From Daejeonella sp. (GTDB lineage Bacteria > Bacteroidota > Bacteroidia > Sphingobacteriales > Sphingobacteriaceae), in NCBI RefSeq assembly GCF_030684675.1, contig NZ_JAUXXZ010000004.1, positions 1 through 36,354 of the forward strand: DNA of 36,354 nt, given 5' to 3'. The notes under the pieces were generated by a model. That model had not been told where the DNA came from and ran no database searches. It saw only the letters and a program-made list of their open reading frames with translations. Made by a program: the position numbers and the translations under genes. Every line of letters starts with the position of its first letter. Position 1 is the stretch's first letter. Shown here one piece after another: positions 1 to 7,650 of this stretch.

Positions 1-28
1 CCCTAAAACAAAACTCGCAATCAGGTTG

Positions 29-42
29 GAACACTAGTGTTC
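29..42. repeat. 14-bp perfect palindrome
   Basis: GAACACTAGTGTTC reads identically on both strands. It lies in the gene-free first 187 bases, which also hold two copies of CTCGCAATGACA (123-134 and 145-156, 22 bp apart). No gene or promoter can be assigned to this edge. The palindrome could be an operator for a gene outside the window or part of a degraded repeat. Confidence 0.35.
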
Positions 43-187
43 AGACTGTTATACTGCTCTAGGTTTTTTGCCTTATGCAAAATTAACGTCATTAATATTG
101 ATTTTTATACAATAAATTACCCCTCGCAATGACAAAACGCTACACTCGCAATGACACACCCTCCCCTTAAAAACCATTCAAATCCAC

Positions 188-1153
188 TTACATCTTCAAC
201 CCAATCTCCCTCAAGCGCTCATCCAGATACTCACCGGCAGTGATGTCCGTATACGCTTTCGGATGCTCCGCATCGATACAAGAGCCCAGGGCAGTCAGGT
301 CCATATCTGCTTTTGGATGCAGAAAGAAAGGAACTGAAAACCGTGAAGTTTTCATCAATTCACGCGGAGGATTAACCACCCGGTGAGTAGTGGACTTTAG
401 CTTATTATTCGTTAAGCGCTGCAGCATATCCCCTACGTTTACTACAATATCTTCTACATTCGCCTTTACCGGATACCAGCGGCCATCGCGGGTTAAAACC
501 TCTAATCCATCAGCACTGGCACCAATCAGCAGGGTGATCAGGTTGATATCTTCATGTGCTCCGGCGCGGACCGCATCAGCAGGAAGGCTATCGGGATTTT
601 CAATCGGGAAATAATGAATAGCCCTTAAAATGGAGTTGCCATTATGCACTTTATCATCAAAATAATTTTCAGGAAGGTTCAGGTATACTGCAATTGCCCG
701 TAATAAATGCTTTCCGGCATATTCCAGGCGCTGATACACCTCACGGGTTACCTTATTGAAACCCGGAAGCTCATTCACCTGGACATTATCAGGGTATTCC
801 TCTTTGACATAATCGCCATCAGTAACCACCTGTCCGCTCTGCCAGAATTCCTTCAGATCGGGGGTTTTTGAATCTTTTGCTTTCTCCCTGCCCTTAGAGG
901 TATAACCCCTCTGACCGGCAAGTTCCGGGATTTCATATTTTAACTTCTGCTCATCAGGCATGCTGAAGAATTGCTTTACTTCAGTATACAGCTCATTGAT
1001 GAGCTCCTGAGTCATTCCATGATTGGCAATGGTTACGAAACCGGTATCATTAAAAGCCTTGCCGATATTATCCGAAAATTGCTTTCTCTGCTCAGGCGTA
1101 CCCTTGATATAATCGTCAAGATCAAGACGCGGGATATTTACTTCTGCTGTCAT
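188..1153 (-). CDS. 2-oxoglutarate/Fe(II)-dependent oxygenase, isopenicillin N synthase-like
   Basis: 321 aa. The N-terminal DIOX_N-type region (about residues 5-120) and a C-terminal jelly-roll carry the 2OG-Fe(II) oxygenase signature: the iron ligands H200-x-D202 (GAHEDINLITLL) and the distal H257 (STTHRVVNPP), plus R271-x-S273 (RFSVPFFLHP), which binds the 2-oxoglutarate carboxylate. The family couples oxidative decarboxylation of 2-oxoglutarate to hydroxylation or cyclisation of a second substrate. That substrate cannot be read from sequence, and no biosynthetic neighbours help. Related bacterial proteins are often labelled IPNS-like or flavonol synthase-like. An open frame extends 11 codons upstream, but MTAEVNIPRLDL is chosen because family members begin just before the VPxIDL-like strand. 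The gene appears monocistronic, is probably cytosolic, and has no signal peptide. Confidence 0.9.
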   Translation of the reverse strand: MTAEVNIPRLDLDDYIKGTPEQRKQFSDNIGKAFNDTGFVTIANHGMTQELINELYTEVKQFFSMPDEQKLKYEIPELAGQRGYTSKGREKAKDSKTPDLKEFWQSGQVVTDGDYVKEEYPDNVQVNELPGFNKVTREVYQRLEYAGKHLLRAIAVYLNLPENYFDDKVHNGNSILRAIHYFPIENPDSLPADAVRAGAHEDINLITLLIGASADGLEVLTRDGRWYPVKANVEDIVVNVGDMLQRLTNNKLKSTTHRVVNPPRELMKTSRFSVPFFLHPKADMDLTALGSCIDAEHPKAYTDITAGEYLDERLREIGLKM

Positions 1154-1312
1154 AATTAATTGGTTAATTAAGGAATAAATATACAAGCAATTGTTAATAA
1201 GCTAAGATATAATGAAAATACGATAAGTTATTTAATTGATAATAAATTACTTACGTTATCAACATTTTACTGAAACAGAAACTGAGAGAAGGGTAATCTG
1301 ACTGATATGGCG

Positions 1313-1390
1313 CTAAAAAGGAAATTTCTTCAGCCTGGCAAGCATGAGGACGATGATGAAAAGGAAGGCGAGAATTAAGAGGGTTTTCAT
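1313..1390 (-). CDS. Possible 25-aa single-TM microprotein
   Basis: An ATG-initiated 25-codon frame encodes a peptide that is almost entirely one hydrophobic helix (starts MKTLLILAFLF, ends RLKKFPF). The short basic tail after the helix predicts an anchored, N-out or N-in membrane peptide. It lies alone between the oxygenase gene and the 113-bp repeats. No homology is recognised, and at this length chance is a real alternative. Confidence 0.35.
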   Translation of the reverse strand: MKTLLILAFLFIIVLMLARLKKFPF

Positions 1391-1498
1391 GTTTTGTGTT
1401 TAGTATAACTGAGAAATAGAGATGTCAATTTACGCTTTTATGTGATGATATTTCTTATACTTTTTTCCAGCCGAGCAGCCTTCCAATCTGTCTTGCCG

Positions 1499-1611
1499 AA
1501 CGTTCCACCTGTCATCCCGACACAGGAGGGAACTTAGCCATTATGAAGCAATATTTTCATCCCTTAGCACTGAGTTCCCTCAGCTGCTGAAGGGCAGCTT
1601 TCGGGATGACA
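1499..1611. repeat. 113-bp palindromic repeat, copy 1
   Basis: The unit starts AACGTTCCACCTGTCATCCC and ends TCGGGATGACA. Its ends are inverted (TGTCATCCCGA against TCGGGATGACA), with an inner inverted pair (AGGGAACT against AGTTCCCT), so it can fold into a long imperfect hairpin. It is repeated 197 bp downstream with one mismatch. It resembles REP/BIME-type intergenic elements and has no coding capacity. Confidence 0.8.
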
Positions 1612-1695
1612 CGTTGTTCAATTGGAATTACTACTAAAGAATTACGAAACTTATCCATAACGATTTCCTGCTCGAACGTTCCACATGTCATCCCA

Positions 1696-1808
1696 AACGT
1701 TCCACCTGTCATCCCGACACAGGAGGGAACTTAGCCATTATGAAGCAATATTTTCATCCCATAGCACTGAGTTCCCTCAGCTGCTGAAGGGCAGCTTTCG
1801 GGATGACA
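1696..1808. repeat. 113-bp palindromic repeat, copy 2
   Basis: This is a direct copy of 1499-1611 with a single difference (CCCTTAGC against CCCATAGC). A fragment of the left end (CGAACGTTCCACATGTCATC, from 1673) sits immediately before it, so the left end is itself partly duplicated. Related half-elements occur at 3054-3090 and 20559-20605, and a diverged full element at 18172-18294. Confidence 0.8.
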
Positions 1809-1932
1809 GTACTTTTAATGACGTTTAGTGGTCTTAGTGGTGAGATTGCTTCTCCACCTTGGGTGGATCGCAATTGACACAAAAAGAAAAATCACCCTTG
1901 CAATACTAATATTTTTAGCATAATTTTACTTC

Positions 1933-2103
1933 ATGACTGATCAGGAAAAAATCAAAGCCGCAATTAGCATGTTAAAAAAGCTGCAAAGGATGGTTGGCTT
2001 TTTTATGAAAAAAGAAATTTCAGAATTGATTAATAAGCTTGAAGATCAGGGTTTAAACAAGTCATTGAGTAAACCTTTAAAAAAAGAGATACAGCATAGA
2101 TAA
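1933..2103 (+). CDS. Small charged hypothetical protein, 56 aa
   Basis: ATG-to-TAA frame of 57 codons. The product is lysine-rich and helical in character (MTDQEKIKAAISMLKKLQ at the start, KEIQHR at the end), with no membrane segment, signal peptide or cysteines. It stands alone after the repeat pair and ends 16 bp before the convergent secreted-protein gene. No family is recognised. It could be a small cytosolic or DNA-associated protein. The even amino-acid use and full frame in a short gap make it more likely real than chance. Confidence 0.5.
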   Translation: MTDQEKIKAAISMLKKLQRMVGFFMKKEISELINKLEDQGLNKSLSKPLKKEIQHR

Positions 2104-2119
2104 ATTAAAAAAAGAAGCT

Positions 2120-2623
2120 TTATTTCTTCTGTGCCAGCATGATTCCGGACCTGATCAGTCCCTTATCTTTGGCTAATAAACTCACCACAACCGTCCCTTT
2201 ATTACTTGTAGGAATAGAAATAGATTTAACAGGCTGTTTTAATAATTCTTTAATCTCATTATCAGGTTCCAGATCAAACACCATCATCCGCTTACTGATA
2301 TCCGCCTCATTCAAAGAGATGACATCATTGTTTGAAATTAATTTAATGATCTGTCCGTTATCCATAATCAGACTAACTTCAGTCCCACGTTTTACTGTTG
2401 CAGCAATCGGCAGGTTCAAAAGCAAAAAATAAGTATCATCAAGTGCCCTGATTGAGAAACTCAGTTTGGTTACATCCCCACCATCTTTAAACAGGTACAT
2501 TGAGGTTTGCCGGATATGCTCATTAGTCCGTTTATCAACCCTGTTTACAGCCAGAACCGGAGCCTGGGAAAAGGTTTCTATAGAGAAAAGAAGCAGAAAA
2601 AATATTAAAACTGTGGAGCGCAT
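2120..2623 (-). CDS. Secreted hypothetical protein, 167 aa
   Basis: It begins with a clear Sec signal peptide (MRSTVLIFFLLLFSIETFSQ, cleavage probably after FSQ or SQA). The mature part is about 147 residues of alternating hydrophobic and polar segments, suggesting a beta-rich soluble domain, with no cysteines and no second membrane helix. The likely location is the periplasm or the inner face of the outer membrane. A TAnnTTTG-type -7 element (TACCTTTG on this strand, 2640-2647) lies 17 bp before the ATG, giving a very short leader; no well-spaced TTG -33 element accompanies it. No domain is recognised, and the neighbours do not suggest a role. Confidence 0.75.
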   Translation of the reverse strand: MRSTVLIFFLLLFSIETFSQAPVLAVNRVDKRTNEHIRQTSMYLFKDGGDVTKLSFSIRALDDTYFLLLNLPIAATVKRGTEVSLIMDNGQIIKLISNNDVISLNEADISKRMMVFDLEPDNEIKELLKQPVKSISIPTSNKGTVVVSLLAKDKGLIRSGIMLAQKK

Positions 2624-2753
2624 TTTCTTATACTTTGTTCAAAGGTAATTTAAAAAAATCAAAAATGAGATCAGACCAATGGTCTGATACTCAATTTCCA
2701 AGTGATTTAAAATACAAGCATAGCAAAAAAGGTGCCGCAACAATTAAATTATC

Positions 2754-2978
2754 TTAAACCTTTTTTGGAGGAAGATCAAAAGCGATCGCATCGTGCTCGA
2801 AGTGCCCGTTATGCGATCCATCACAGAAAGGTTTGTTTTTCGAAAGTCCGCAGCGGCAAATGGATAGAACCGTACGACCCTGCAAGCCATATACCCCACC
2901 ATTCCGGTCAACGATTTCAAAATCGCCTTCTATTTTTACCGAACCATTACTATTGATTGTAAGTTTTGTTTTTGACAT
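2754..2978 (-). CDS. CDGSH-type iron-sulfur protein
   Basis: 74 aa containing one CDGSH zinc-finger-like motif that binds a 2Fe-2S cluster through three cysteines and one histidine: C41, C43, C52 and H56 (CRCGLSKNKPFCDGSH). This matches the short bacterial single-CDGSH proteins (mitoNEET-like fold), thought to act in redox sensing or cluster transfer. There is no membrane anchor, so it is probably cytosolic. A promoter-like TATCTTTG (minus strand, 2996-3003) lies 17 bp before the start codon. It is a solitary gene, and its partner cannot be inferred. Confidence 0.92.
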   Translation of the reverse strand: MSKTKLTINSNGSVKIEGDFEIVDRNGGVYGLQGRTVLSICRCGLSKNKPFCDGSHNGHFEHDAIAFDLPPKKV

Positions 2979-3053
2979 AATTGTTTTATTTGGAGCAAAG
3001 ATAGGAAATTGGAAATAGGGAATTGGAAATAGGGAAGTTGATCAAAGGAAGAT

Positions 3054-3090
3054 GTCATCCCGACGTAGGAGGGAACTTACTGGTGGAACT
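3054..3090. repeat. Half-copy of the TGTCATCCCGA repeat
   Basis: GATGTCATCCCGACG followed by AGGAGGGAACTTA matches the left arm of the 1499-1611 element. The right arm is missing, although a short GGAACTTAG echo follows. It lies in the gap between two divergently transcribed small genes. Confidence 0.55.
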
Positions 3091-3173
3091 TAGAGAATGA
3101 ATTGACTTTGGGAATGTAAATTTTGGAAATAATTGAAAAAGGACTATATTTAGTATGCAAAAAAACAAAACAT

Positions 3174-3479
3174 ATGAAAAAGTACCTAATGCTTCTTGTC
3201 GTAGCTCTATTCTTCACAGCTGCCAATGCCTTTGACAAAGGTGAATGGACCGGATTTATCAGTGATGATAAATGCGGTGCAAAAGGCAATAACAAAGGCC
3301 ACGCAGCCTGCGCAAAAGATTGCGTAAAGAAAGGCGCTAAAATTATTTTCGTAAGTGGCGACAAGGTTTATGCGATTAAAGACACCAAAAAAGCCGAAAA
3401 CTTTGTCGGTGAAGAGGTAACCATTACCGGTTCTATCACCAACGGTGTTCTGAAAATTACCAAATTGGTCAAAAAATAA
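3174..3479 (+). CDS. Secreted Cys-containing small protein (DUF5818-like)
   Basis: 101 aa with a Sec signal peptide (residues 1-19, cleavage after TAANA). The mature domain of about 80 aa starts GEWTGFISDDKCGAKG and carries three spaced cysteines (DDKCG, HAACAKDC), followed by a beta-rich tail with a VTITGSI strand. The WTG-IsD-x-CG pattern resembles small periplasmic proteins grouped as DUF5818, from memory only; no function is known. The three Cys and one His could bind a metal or form a disulfide. The start was chosen 17 codons inside a longer frame because only this ATG places the signal peptide at the N-terminus. Confidence 0.8.
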   Translation: MKKYLMLLVVALFFTAANAFDKGEWTGFISDDKCGAKGNNKGHAACAKDCVKKGAKIIFVSGDKVYAIKDTKKAENFVGEEVTITGSITNGVLKITKLVKK

Positions 3480-3637
3480 GAAGAACCAGTTTAAAACGCA
3501 TAATAGCAGTTTAAGCTAGTTGATTCTTTGTACAAATTCTTGATTCATTGGTGTCCGGTTAAAGCTTTTGTTTTTGACCCTTAAGGGCAATGTCCTTATC
3601 TAAGAGAAGGGGGCAAAATCTAATTTAAAAATGGGGT

Positions 3638-3746
3638 CGTGGCTTCCGCCACGATGACAGCTCAAAATTAAAAATTAAGGAGATTCCGGCGCGGAGGCCG
3701 GAATCGTATTCTCATTCTCATTGCAATCATGGCGGGTTTAACCCGC
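3638..3746. repeat. Cluster of three hairpin palindromes
   Basis: Three inverted repeats follow each other in 109 bp: CGTGGC-ttcc-GCCACG (3638-3653), GATTCCGGC-gcggag-GCCGGAATC (3682-3705) and GCGGGTT-t-AACCCGC (3732-3746). They occupy the gene-free stretch 3480-3858. None is followed by a T-run, so they read as repeat elements rather than terminators. Confidence 0.6.
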
Positions 3747-3753
3747 GACCTTT

Positions 3754-3846
3754 GTGGCTACAAGACCGATTCTTGCTAAACTCCCGGAATTAAATCCTGA
3801 TAATGATGCACTTAAGCAATCAATAGAGGTTTTGGGATCAATATAG
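3754..3846 (+). pseudogene. Possible 3' remnant of a lost gene
   Basis: A 30-codon frame ends in TAG and reads like a protein C-terminus (PILAKLPELNPDNDALK, then a short tail ending EVLGSI). It has no start or ribosome site, begins right after the palindrome cluster, and has amino-acid usage typical of real protein. It could be the tail of a gene whose 5' part was removed when the repeats expanded. No family is recognised; chance is not excluded. Confidence 0.25.
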
Positions 3847-3858
3847 TACCGGACAACC

Positions 3859-4074
3859 TTAATCTTCCATCTCCGAACATGTCAAGCCCAATGAGCTAAC
3901 CAATAATTGAATCTGTGCGGGCGAAGGATTATTCCCCACTATCCTTAGCACCTTATCGCAATCTTCCAGATCTACACTTACCTGTATAATGTGAGCAAAT
4001 CTGCTAAGCAGATTTTGAAGGCTGCTCACTTCGGATTGCTTGCTTGCATTGGTTTTAAATATCAAAACTTCCAT
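3859..4074 (-). CDS. Small HMA-like (ferredoxin-fold) protein without CXXC
   Basis: 71 aa. The pattern MEVLIFKTN-SLQNLL-VSVDLEDCDKVLRIVG-IQLLVSSLGLTCSEMED follows the beta-alpha-beta-beta-alpha-beta layout of heavy-metal-associated domains. The metal-binding MxCxxC loop is absent and only isolated cysteines remain. Similar short proteins are common in Bacteroidota and usually have no assigned function. It lies downstream of, and in the same direction as, the truncated sigma factor and its membrane partner, which suggests the three once formed one unit. Expected in the cytosol. Confidence 0.7.
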   Translation of the reverse strand: MEVLIFKTNASKQSEVSSLQNLLSRFAHIIQVSVDLEDCDKVLRIVGNNPSPAQIQLLVSSLGLTCSEMED

Positions 4075-4210
4075 TTTCGATGTTTATCCTCTTTTGAGGA
4101 TGCTTAAAGATTTTACCTCTGGTTGCATTAAGAATAAAGCTTATTAATTTGAAGGATTATTTTTTCTCTGCGCACTCTGAGTTGAACTTTGCAAACTCTG
4201 CCTTTAAAAT

Positions 4211-4519
4211 TCAACATTTCCAATGCTGCATTTTCTCTTTAAACTGCTCTTGCTCTTCGGGGGTCATTTCCTTAAAGCGTTCGGCCATTCTTCCGCGCTT
4301 CCAGGAGGGGCCCATTTTGCCGCCCTTGCCGAAACCGAAAAGGATCTTGGACAGGATAAATATTCCCATCGCCTGCCAGAATGTAATGGCTCTTACGCCA
4401 AGTATCTCGGGTAGCAAATTGTTCCAGAGTAGCATCACTACATAGCTTACCAGTGAAAGGAAGGCAATCCCGATCAGGGGGAAAAATACAAACCGGCCTT
4501 TGTAAAATATCTTCTTCAT
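4211..4519 (-). CDS. Small two-TM membrane protein, sigma-factor neighbour
   Basis: 102 aa. Two hydrophobic helices (about residues 11-33 and 42-63) are followed by a basic, Gly-rich linker (FGFGKGGKMGPSWKRG) and a charged amphipathic tail (FKEMTPEEQEQFKEKM). The topology suggests the tail faces the cytosol. It starts 11 bp after the stop of the truncated ECF sigma factor. In Bacteroidota, genes for ECF factors of this type are often followed by such a protein (recalled, not checked), which might act as a membrane-bound regulator. With the sigma factor broken, its role here is uncertain. Confidence 0.75.
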   Translation of the reverse strand: MKKIFYKGRFVFFPLIGIAFLSLVSYVVMLLWNNLLPEILGVRAITFWQAMGIFILSKILFGFGKGGKMGPSWKRGRMAERFKEMTPEEQEQFKEKMQHWKC

Positions 4520-4530
4520 AATTCTAAAAT

Positions 4531-4722
4531 TTAATAATCATTAATCTCTTTATACAATTGTTTTAAGCGTTTGCGCAGGTGCAGCACAGCATAGCGTTTC
4601 CGTGTCACCAGGGTCTGAATGTTTTCCCCGGTAGTTTCTGCTATTTTCTGGAAGGGGATATTGTCCAGCTCCTGCCAGATGAATATCTGCTGCTGCTCTT
4701 TGGGCATTACGACTGCTGTCAA
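4531..4722 (-). pseudogene. Truncated ECF sigma factor (region 4 only)
   Basis: About 60 residues match only the C-terminal sigma-70 region 4 helix-turn-helix: PKEQQQIFIWQELDNI, then PFQKIAETTGENIQTLVTRK with the -35 recognition helix, then a basic tail (LHLRKRLKQL). Intact ECF factors are about 170-190 aa and carry region 2 before this part. Upstream the frame closes at once, and no region-2 sequence is visible in any minus-strand frame to 5 kb. The only in-frame starts are a TTG at 4722 or an ATG at 4708. It is probably a deletion remnant, though a region-4-only DNA-binding protein cannot be excluded. Confidence 0.7.
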
Positions 4723-5366
4723 TTTATTGCGGGTTTATTAAGTAGACGATTGAGGTATTAAAACATTTCAAATTATTTTAAATTATTTTCAATACTGGTT
4801 ATAGGTTTCAAAGAATGTATTTAGGTGGGATGGCTGAAATGGGATAGAAAGGCATACTTAAACCAATTGACACATGATATAACTATCGTGTTGATAATCA
4901 CTAGTGTCCAGGGAAAATTGAAATTGTCGGAATAATGATCTAATTCTTAACTCATAATTATTCTCTTTTCTTTTCCTGCAGCAGAAAAGAAACATGCCGA
5001 GGAGGAACGACGAGACCATGAGTACCTTAAAAACAATAGACAAAAACGAATAAATGCCGCCGCTGTCCCGAAGGTTCGGGAATGCTATTAAAGTTAATGG
5101 TTTGGCTTGGTCTGTGCGTACCGCACCATCCGCCCTGGGCGGAGGAAAAAAACGTAAACGGAGATTTTGTGCTTAGGCCAAAGCTTATCAACAGTCCTGT
5201 CAGAATAGGTTAAAATTCTGCAGGTTTCAAGTAAGTGAAATTATAAAAATTAATACAGTACTGAAGGATGGCTTTCCTTTTAAGACCGGATAAAAATCAT
5301 TCAATAAATAAAAACATATTTTATTATGAACCTGATTTTAACCAGAAAATATGATCTTGATATTTG
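4723..5366. other. Gene-poor stretch of about 640 bp with palindromes
   Basis: No convincing gene is present. It holds two palindromes, TCCCGAA-gg-TTCGGGA (5066-5081) and CCGCCCTGGGCGG (5130-5142). The second recurs with an A centre at 15631-15643 and 18270-18282. A 61-codon minus-strand frame (4858-5043) has no family features. The left part is where the missing half of the sigma factor gene would be expected. Confidence 0.5.
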
Positions 5367-5819
5367 TTAATCTGCCTTTTTAAACTCCTGCCTCAATCCC
5401 GGTAATAAGCAAACAAAAAGTATAAGCAGGGCTAAAAAGATGTAAAAGGCATGCAGCCAGCTGACCGCCTGTATAAATACCATTTGGACTTGTATCCATA
5501 TAATTAAAATAAAGGCCATATAGACGCTAAAAGTCCAGGACCAGTGCATATCATCAAAGCAATTGAGCATTTCAGCGAAGCTGCTTTTGGGTTTCTTTGA
5601 TAAGGCGAATATCAGCAGGAATGGGGCGAGGCCCAGCACGCTGAACAGGATAATGCCCGGTATCAAAAAATTAGTAAAAGGCAAATGATCCAGCAAAGAC
5701 AGCGGCATTCCCATTAATTGGCCGGATGGTGAAAGAATCAGCACTCCCCCACCGCCAATGGCGCCCAAACCCAAAAAAGCCAGCAAAGGAATTAAAAAAT
5801 ATAAAGCTCTTTTTTTCAT
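5367..5819 (-). CDS. Four-TM membrane protein, 150 aa
   Basis: Predicted helices lie at about residues 7-28, 49-73, 93-112 and 118-142, with a short cytosolic loop of basic residues (SKKPKSS) and a soluble end (RQEFKKAD). A Gly-rich segment (GLGAIGGGGVLILSPSGQ) sits at the end of the first helix. There are no conserved catalytic residues, and no transporter family is recognised. Its ATG overlaps the stop of the upstream gene by 4 nt (ATGA), so the two are translationally coupled and probably work together in the inner membrane. Confidence 0.75.
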   Translation of the reverse strand: MKKRALYFLIPLLAFLGLGAIGGGGVLILSPSGQLMGMPLSLLDHLPFTNFLIPGIILFSVLGLAPFLLIFALSKKPKSSFAEMLNCFDDMHWSWTFSVYMAFILIIWIQVQMVFIQAVSWLHAFYIFLALLILFVCLLPGLRQEFKKAD

Positions 5820-6169
5820 TTGATGTAGAGTTGATAAACTGTAAGCACCAGGGTAATGAGTACAATGATGCTATAGATTTGCTTGTTATACTTTGCCAGC
5901 CATTCGGGCAAATAGATATCGAAGTTATACTTTTGAGATGAGGAATATTTACGGGCCATAATGGTTAATGGGCACATTTTATTAAAGATCGCCAAGACGA
6001 CGACTTCTAAACATATGACTCCATAACCCAGCCAAAGCCATACATCCAATTTATTTTTAATTACAGCATACAGCATATAAAAAATAACAAAATTGAAAAA
6101 CACCCATATTAAGGTATGTGCAATTTTGATCAGGGTTAAATTTGTTTCCTCCTCGCGGGACTGCTTCAT
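5816..6169 (-). CDS. Three-TM membrane protein with CPLT motif (DUF2784-like)
   Basis: 117 aa with hydrophobic helices at about residues 16-37, 43-62 and 96-115. The loop after helix 2 contains NKMCPLTIMARKY and then a LPEW turn, a layout like DUF2784-type membrane proteins (C-P-L-T after the second helix). This resemblance is remembered rather than tested. It is the first gene of a two-gene unit with the four-TM protein. No clear promoter is seen in 6170-6215 on this strand. Confidence 0.72.
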   Translation of the reverse strand: MKQSREEETNLTLIKIAHTLIWVFFNFVIFYMLYAVIKNKLDVWLWLGYGVICLEVVVLAIFNKMCPLTIMARKYSSSQKYNFDIYLPEWLAKYNKQIYSIIVLITLVLTVYQLYIK

Positions 6170-6448
6170 ACCTGAAAGCTTTTACCTTGTAAATTTGCTT
6201 ATTTAAACGTCTGATAATAATGACATTGGTCATTGATGGGATTGATTTGGGTCATGGGATTTGCTTAGAGGCGGCGCAGATACAGAGAAGGAATAAGTGT
6301 AAAGTGGAGGGATATTATAGTGAATGTTACACTGAATATGCTCAGCAGAGTAGCTAAAAATCTGTTATAAAAAATTATGGATGTGAGGGGTTTTAGGGTT
6401 TAGGGTTTAGGTATCACATTCTACGGATACTTGTCATTCTTATAGCAG
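6170..6448. other. Intergenic gap, no gene seen
   Basis: It contains a short plant-telomere-like run of TTTAGGG units near 6389-6412 and nothing else interpretable. It separates the two-gene membrane unit from the accessory region and may hold the left boundary of that region. Confidence 0.4.
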
Positions 6449-7141
6449 TCAGATCTTTGCTAAAGCAGCGAATCTTTCCCACTCTTCAAGGATACGATAT
6501 GTTGCCGGAGGTGATCCTCTCTCCACATTGCTATCAATCCATTCATAAATATTCCTGTTTTGCGCTAGTTTATTAAATTCTTCAATTAAATATGACTTTA
6601 CATTTTCCGGAGCATCTTTCATCTCCTTCCAAATAGTACTCCTGTTTTCAAGTATATATATAATATCTTCAAAATCATGACTGGTTCGTCCATCGCTCTT
6701 CCCGCGACTCTTGAAAGCTTCCATCTTTGTTGCTATAAAATATGGTGCGCTTAAGACTTTTACTGTCGTTTGATCGTCGATTATTTGTTCTATGGCATTT
6801 TGAAAGCCCTCTGGGTACCATTGATTTCTAAAGCCAATAGAGTCATCGTCGGTAGGCATAATATCTACAATAATACCGTTAATTCTATATCTACACACAA
6901 CCTTAGATTCAAGATCATTATGAAAACCGATCGCTCGTAATTTTTCTTCCAGCTTAACTCTTCCAGTATAATTAAAAATTTCAACAATTACATCTACATC
7001 ATCTGTAGGTCTGGGTTCGAATATTTGCCGGTCAGGATAAAGCGAAATCGTGGCTCCACCTACAAATACTACTTTATCCCTCAATTCCCCTAAAGCTCCA
7101 TTTACAGCTTTAATTCTAATTATATTATTATGATGGTTCAT
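6449..7141 (-). CDS. AbiEii/MNT-like nucleotidyltransferase, probable toxin of a two-gene module
   Basis: 230 aa with the minimal nucleotidyltransferase signature: G28-G29 (FVGGATISLY), the metal-binding pair D48-x-D50 (PTDDVDVIVE) and a third acidic residue D93 (IIVDIMPT). A helical part follows with the AbiEii-type cluster K139, R152, H155-D156 and D159 (ATKMEAFKSRG, SHDFEDIIYIL). AbiEii toxins transfer nucleotides to RNA or tRNA and halt growth, for example on phage infection. The start overlaps the end of the upstream winged-helix gene by 14 nt, the usual antitoxin-first arrangement. All catalytic residues look intact. A housekeeping nucleotidyltransferase is the alternative. Confidence 0.85.
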   Translation of the reverse strand: MNHHNNIIRIKAVNGALGELRDKVVFVGGATISLYPDRQIFEPRPTDDVDVIVEIFNYTGRVKLEEKLRAIGFHNDLESKVVCRYRINGIIVDIMPTDDDSIGFRNQWYPEGFQNAIEQIIDDQTTVKVLSAPYFIATKMEAFKSRGKSDGRTSHDFEDIIYILENRSTIWKEMKDAPENVKSYLIEEFNKLAQNRNIYEWIDSNVERGSPPATYRILEEWERFAALAKI

Positions 7142-7646
7142 CCATAATTTCTTTAAGGTGCTTTATTGCAATAGTTTTTTCCCTGTTACGTCCTACTCTT
7201 AAAACATCCACCAAGGCTAATAGCTTATAGAAAACTACATCCTGCTTTACTGCTTCAATTTGATTTTTATAAAGCGGTTCTATCGCCAATCCAATCGTAT
7301 CTCCATTTATATCGGCCCATACATAGTTTTCGTTGCTCAAAAGCTGATTCTTTATATAGGGATGTGAATGTGCGGTTGCAATGCCTCTAACCATTGTACC
7401 AGGATGCTGAGGAAACACATAGGATATTCCATATTGCAAAAAATCCATAAGGTTTTGTCTTTTCACCTTTCGTCTATCATCCAGCAAGCCAGCATAATGG
7501 CTTCGATTTAAGGATTCTGAAATTTCGGACGTACTTATTGATAAACTATTTGCCAGGTAAAATAATCCTAATTGATCTTCCTTTATAGCTATGAGTTTTA
7601 ACAGTATAGCTATATCTTGTGGGCGCATTCCGTTATGCTTTCTCAT
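7128..7646 (-). CDS. Winged-helix protein, probable antitoxin and autorepressor
   Basis: 172 aa. Residues about 8-65 look like a winged helix-turn-helix (RPQDIAILLKLIAI, LANSLSISTSEISESLNRS, then LLDDRRKVKRQ as the wing). The C-terminal 100 residues form an unrecognised domain that may bind the toxin. It is shorter than, and not clearly homologous to, classical AbiEi. A TTG-n21-TATATTTG promoter with a 27-nt palindrome over its -33 element lies just upstream, suggesting self-repression. The -7 box ends 4 nt before this ATG, so the mRNA may be leaderless, or translation may start at the later Met (MRPQDIA). Confidence 0.78.
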   Translation of the reverse strand: MRKHNGMRPQDIAILLKLIAIKEDQLGLFYLANSLSISTSEISESLNRSHYAGLLDDRRKVKRQNLMDFLQYGISYVFPQHPGTMVRGIATAHSHPYIKNQLLSNENYVWADINGDTIGLAIEPLYKNQIEAVKQDVVFYKLLALVDVLRVGRNREKTIAIKHLKEIMDEPS

Positions 7647-7650
7647 ATTT

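Noticed and set aside
4149-4445. 98-codon plus-strand frame over the small membrane protein gene
   Set aside because: It is antisense to a gene with clear helices and a proper start, and shows no coding features of its own.
4858-5043. 61-codon minus-strand frame with a hydrophobic start
   Set aside because: After one hydrophobic stretch the sequence is low-quality and unlike any family; there is no promoter, no partner and no conserved motif.
6389-6412. Telomere-like TTTAGGG units
   Set aside because: Only about three units in a bacterial intergenic gap; best explained as a chance simple repeat.
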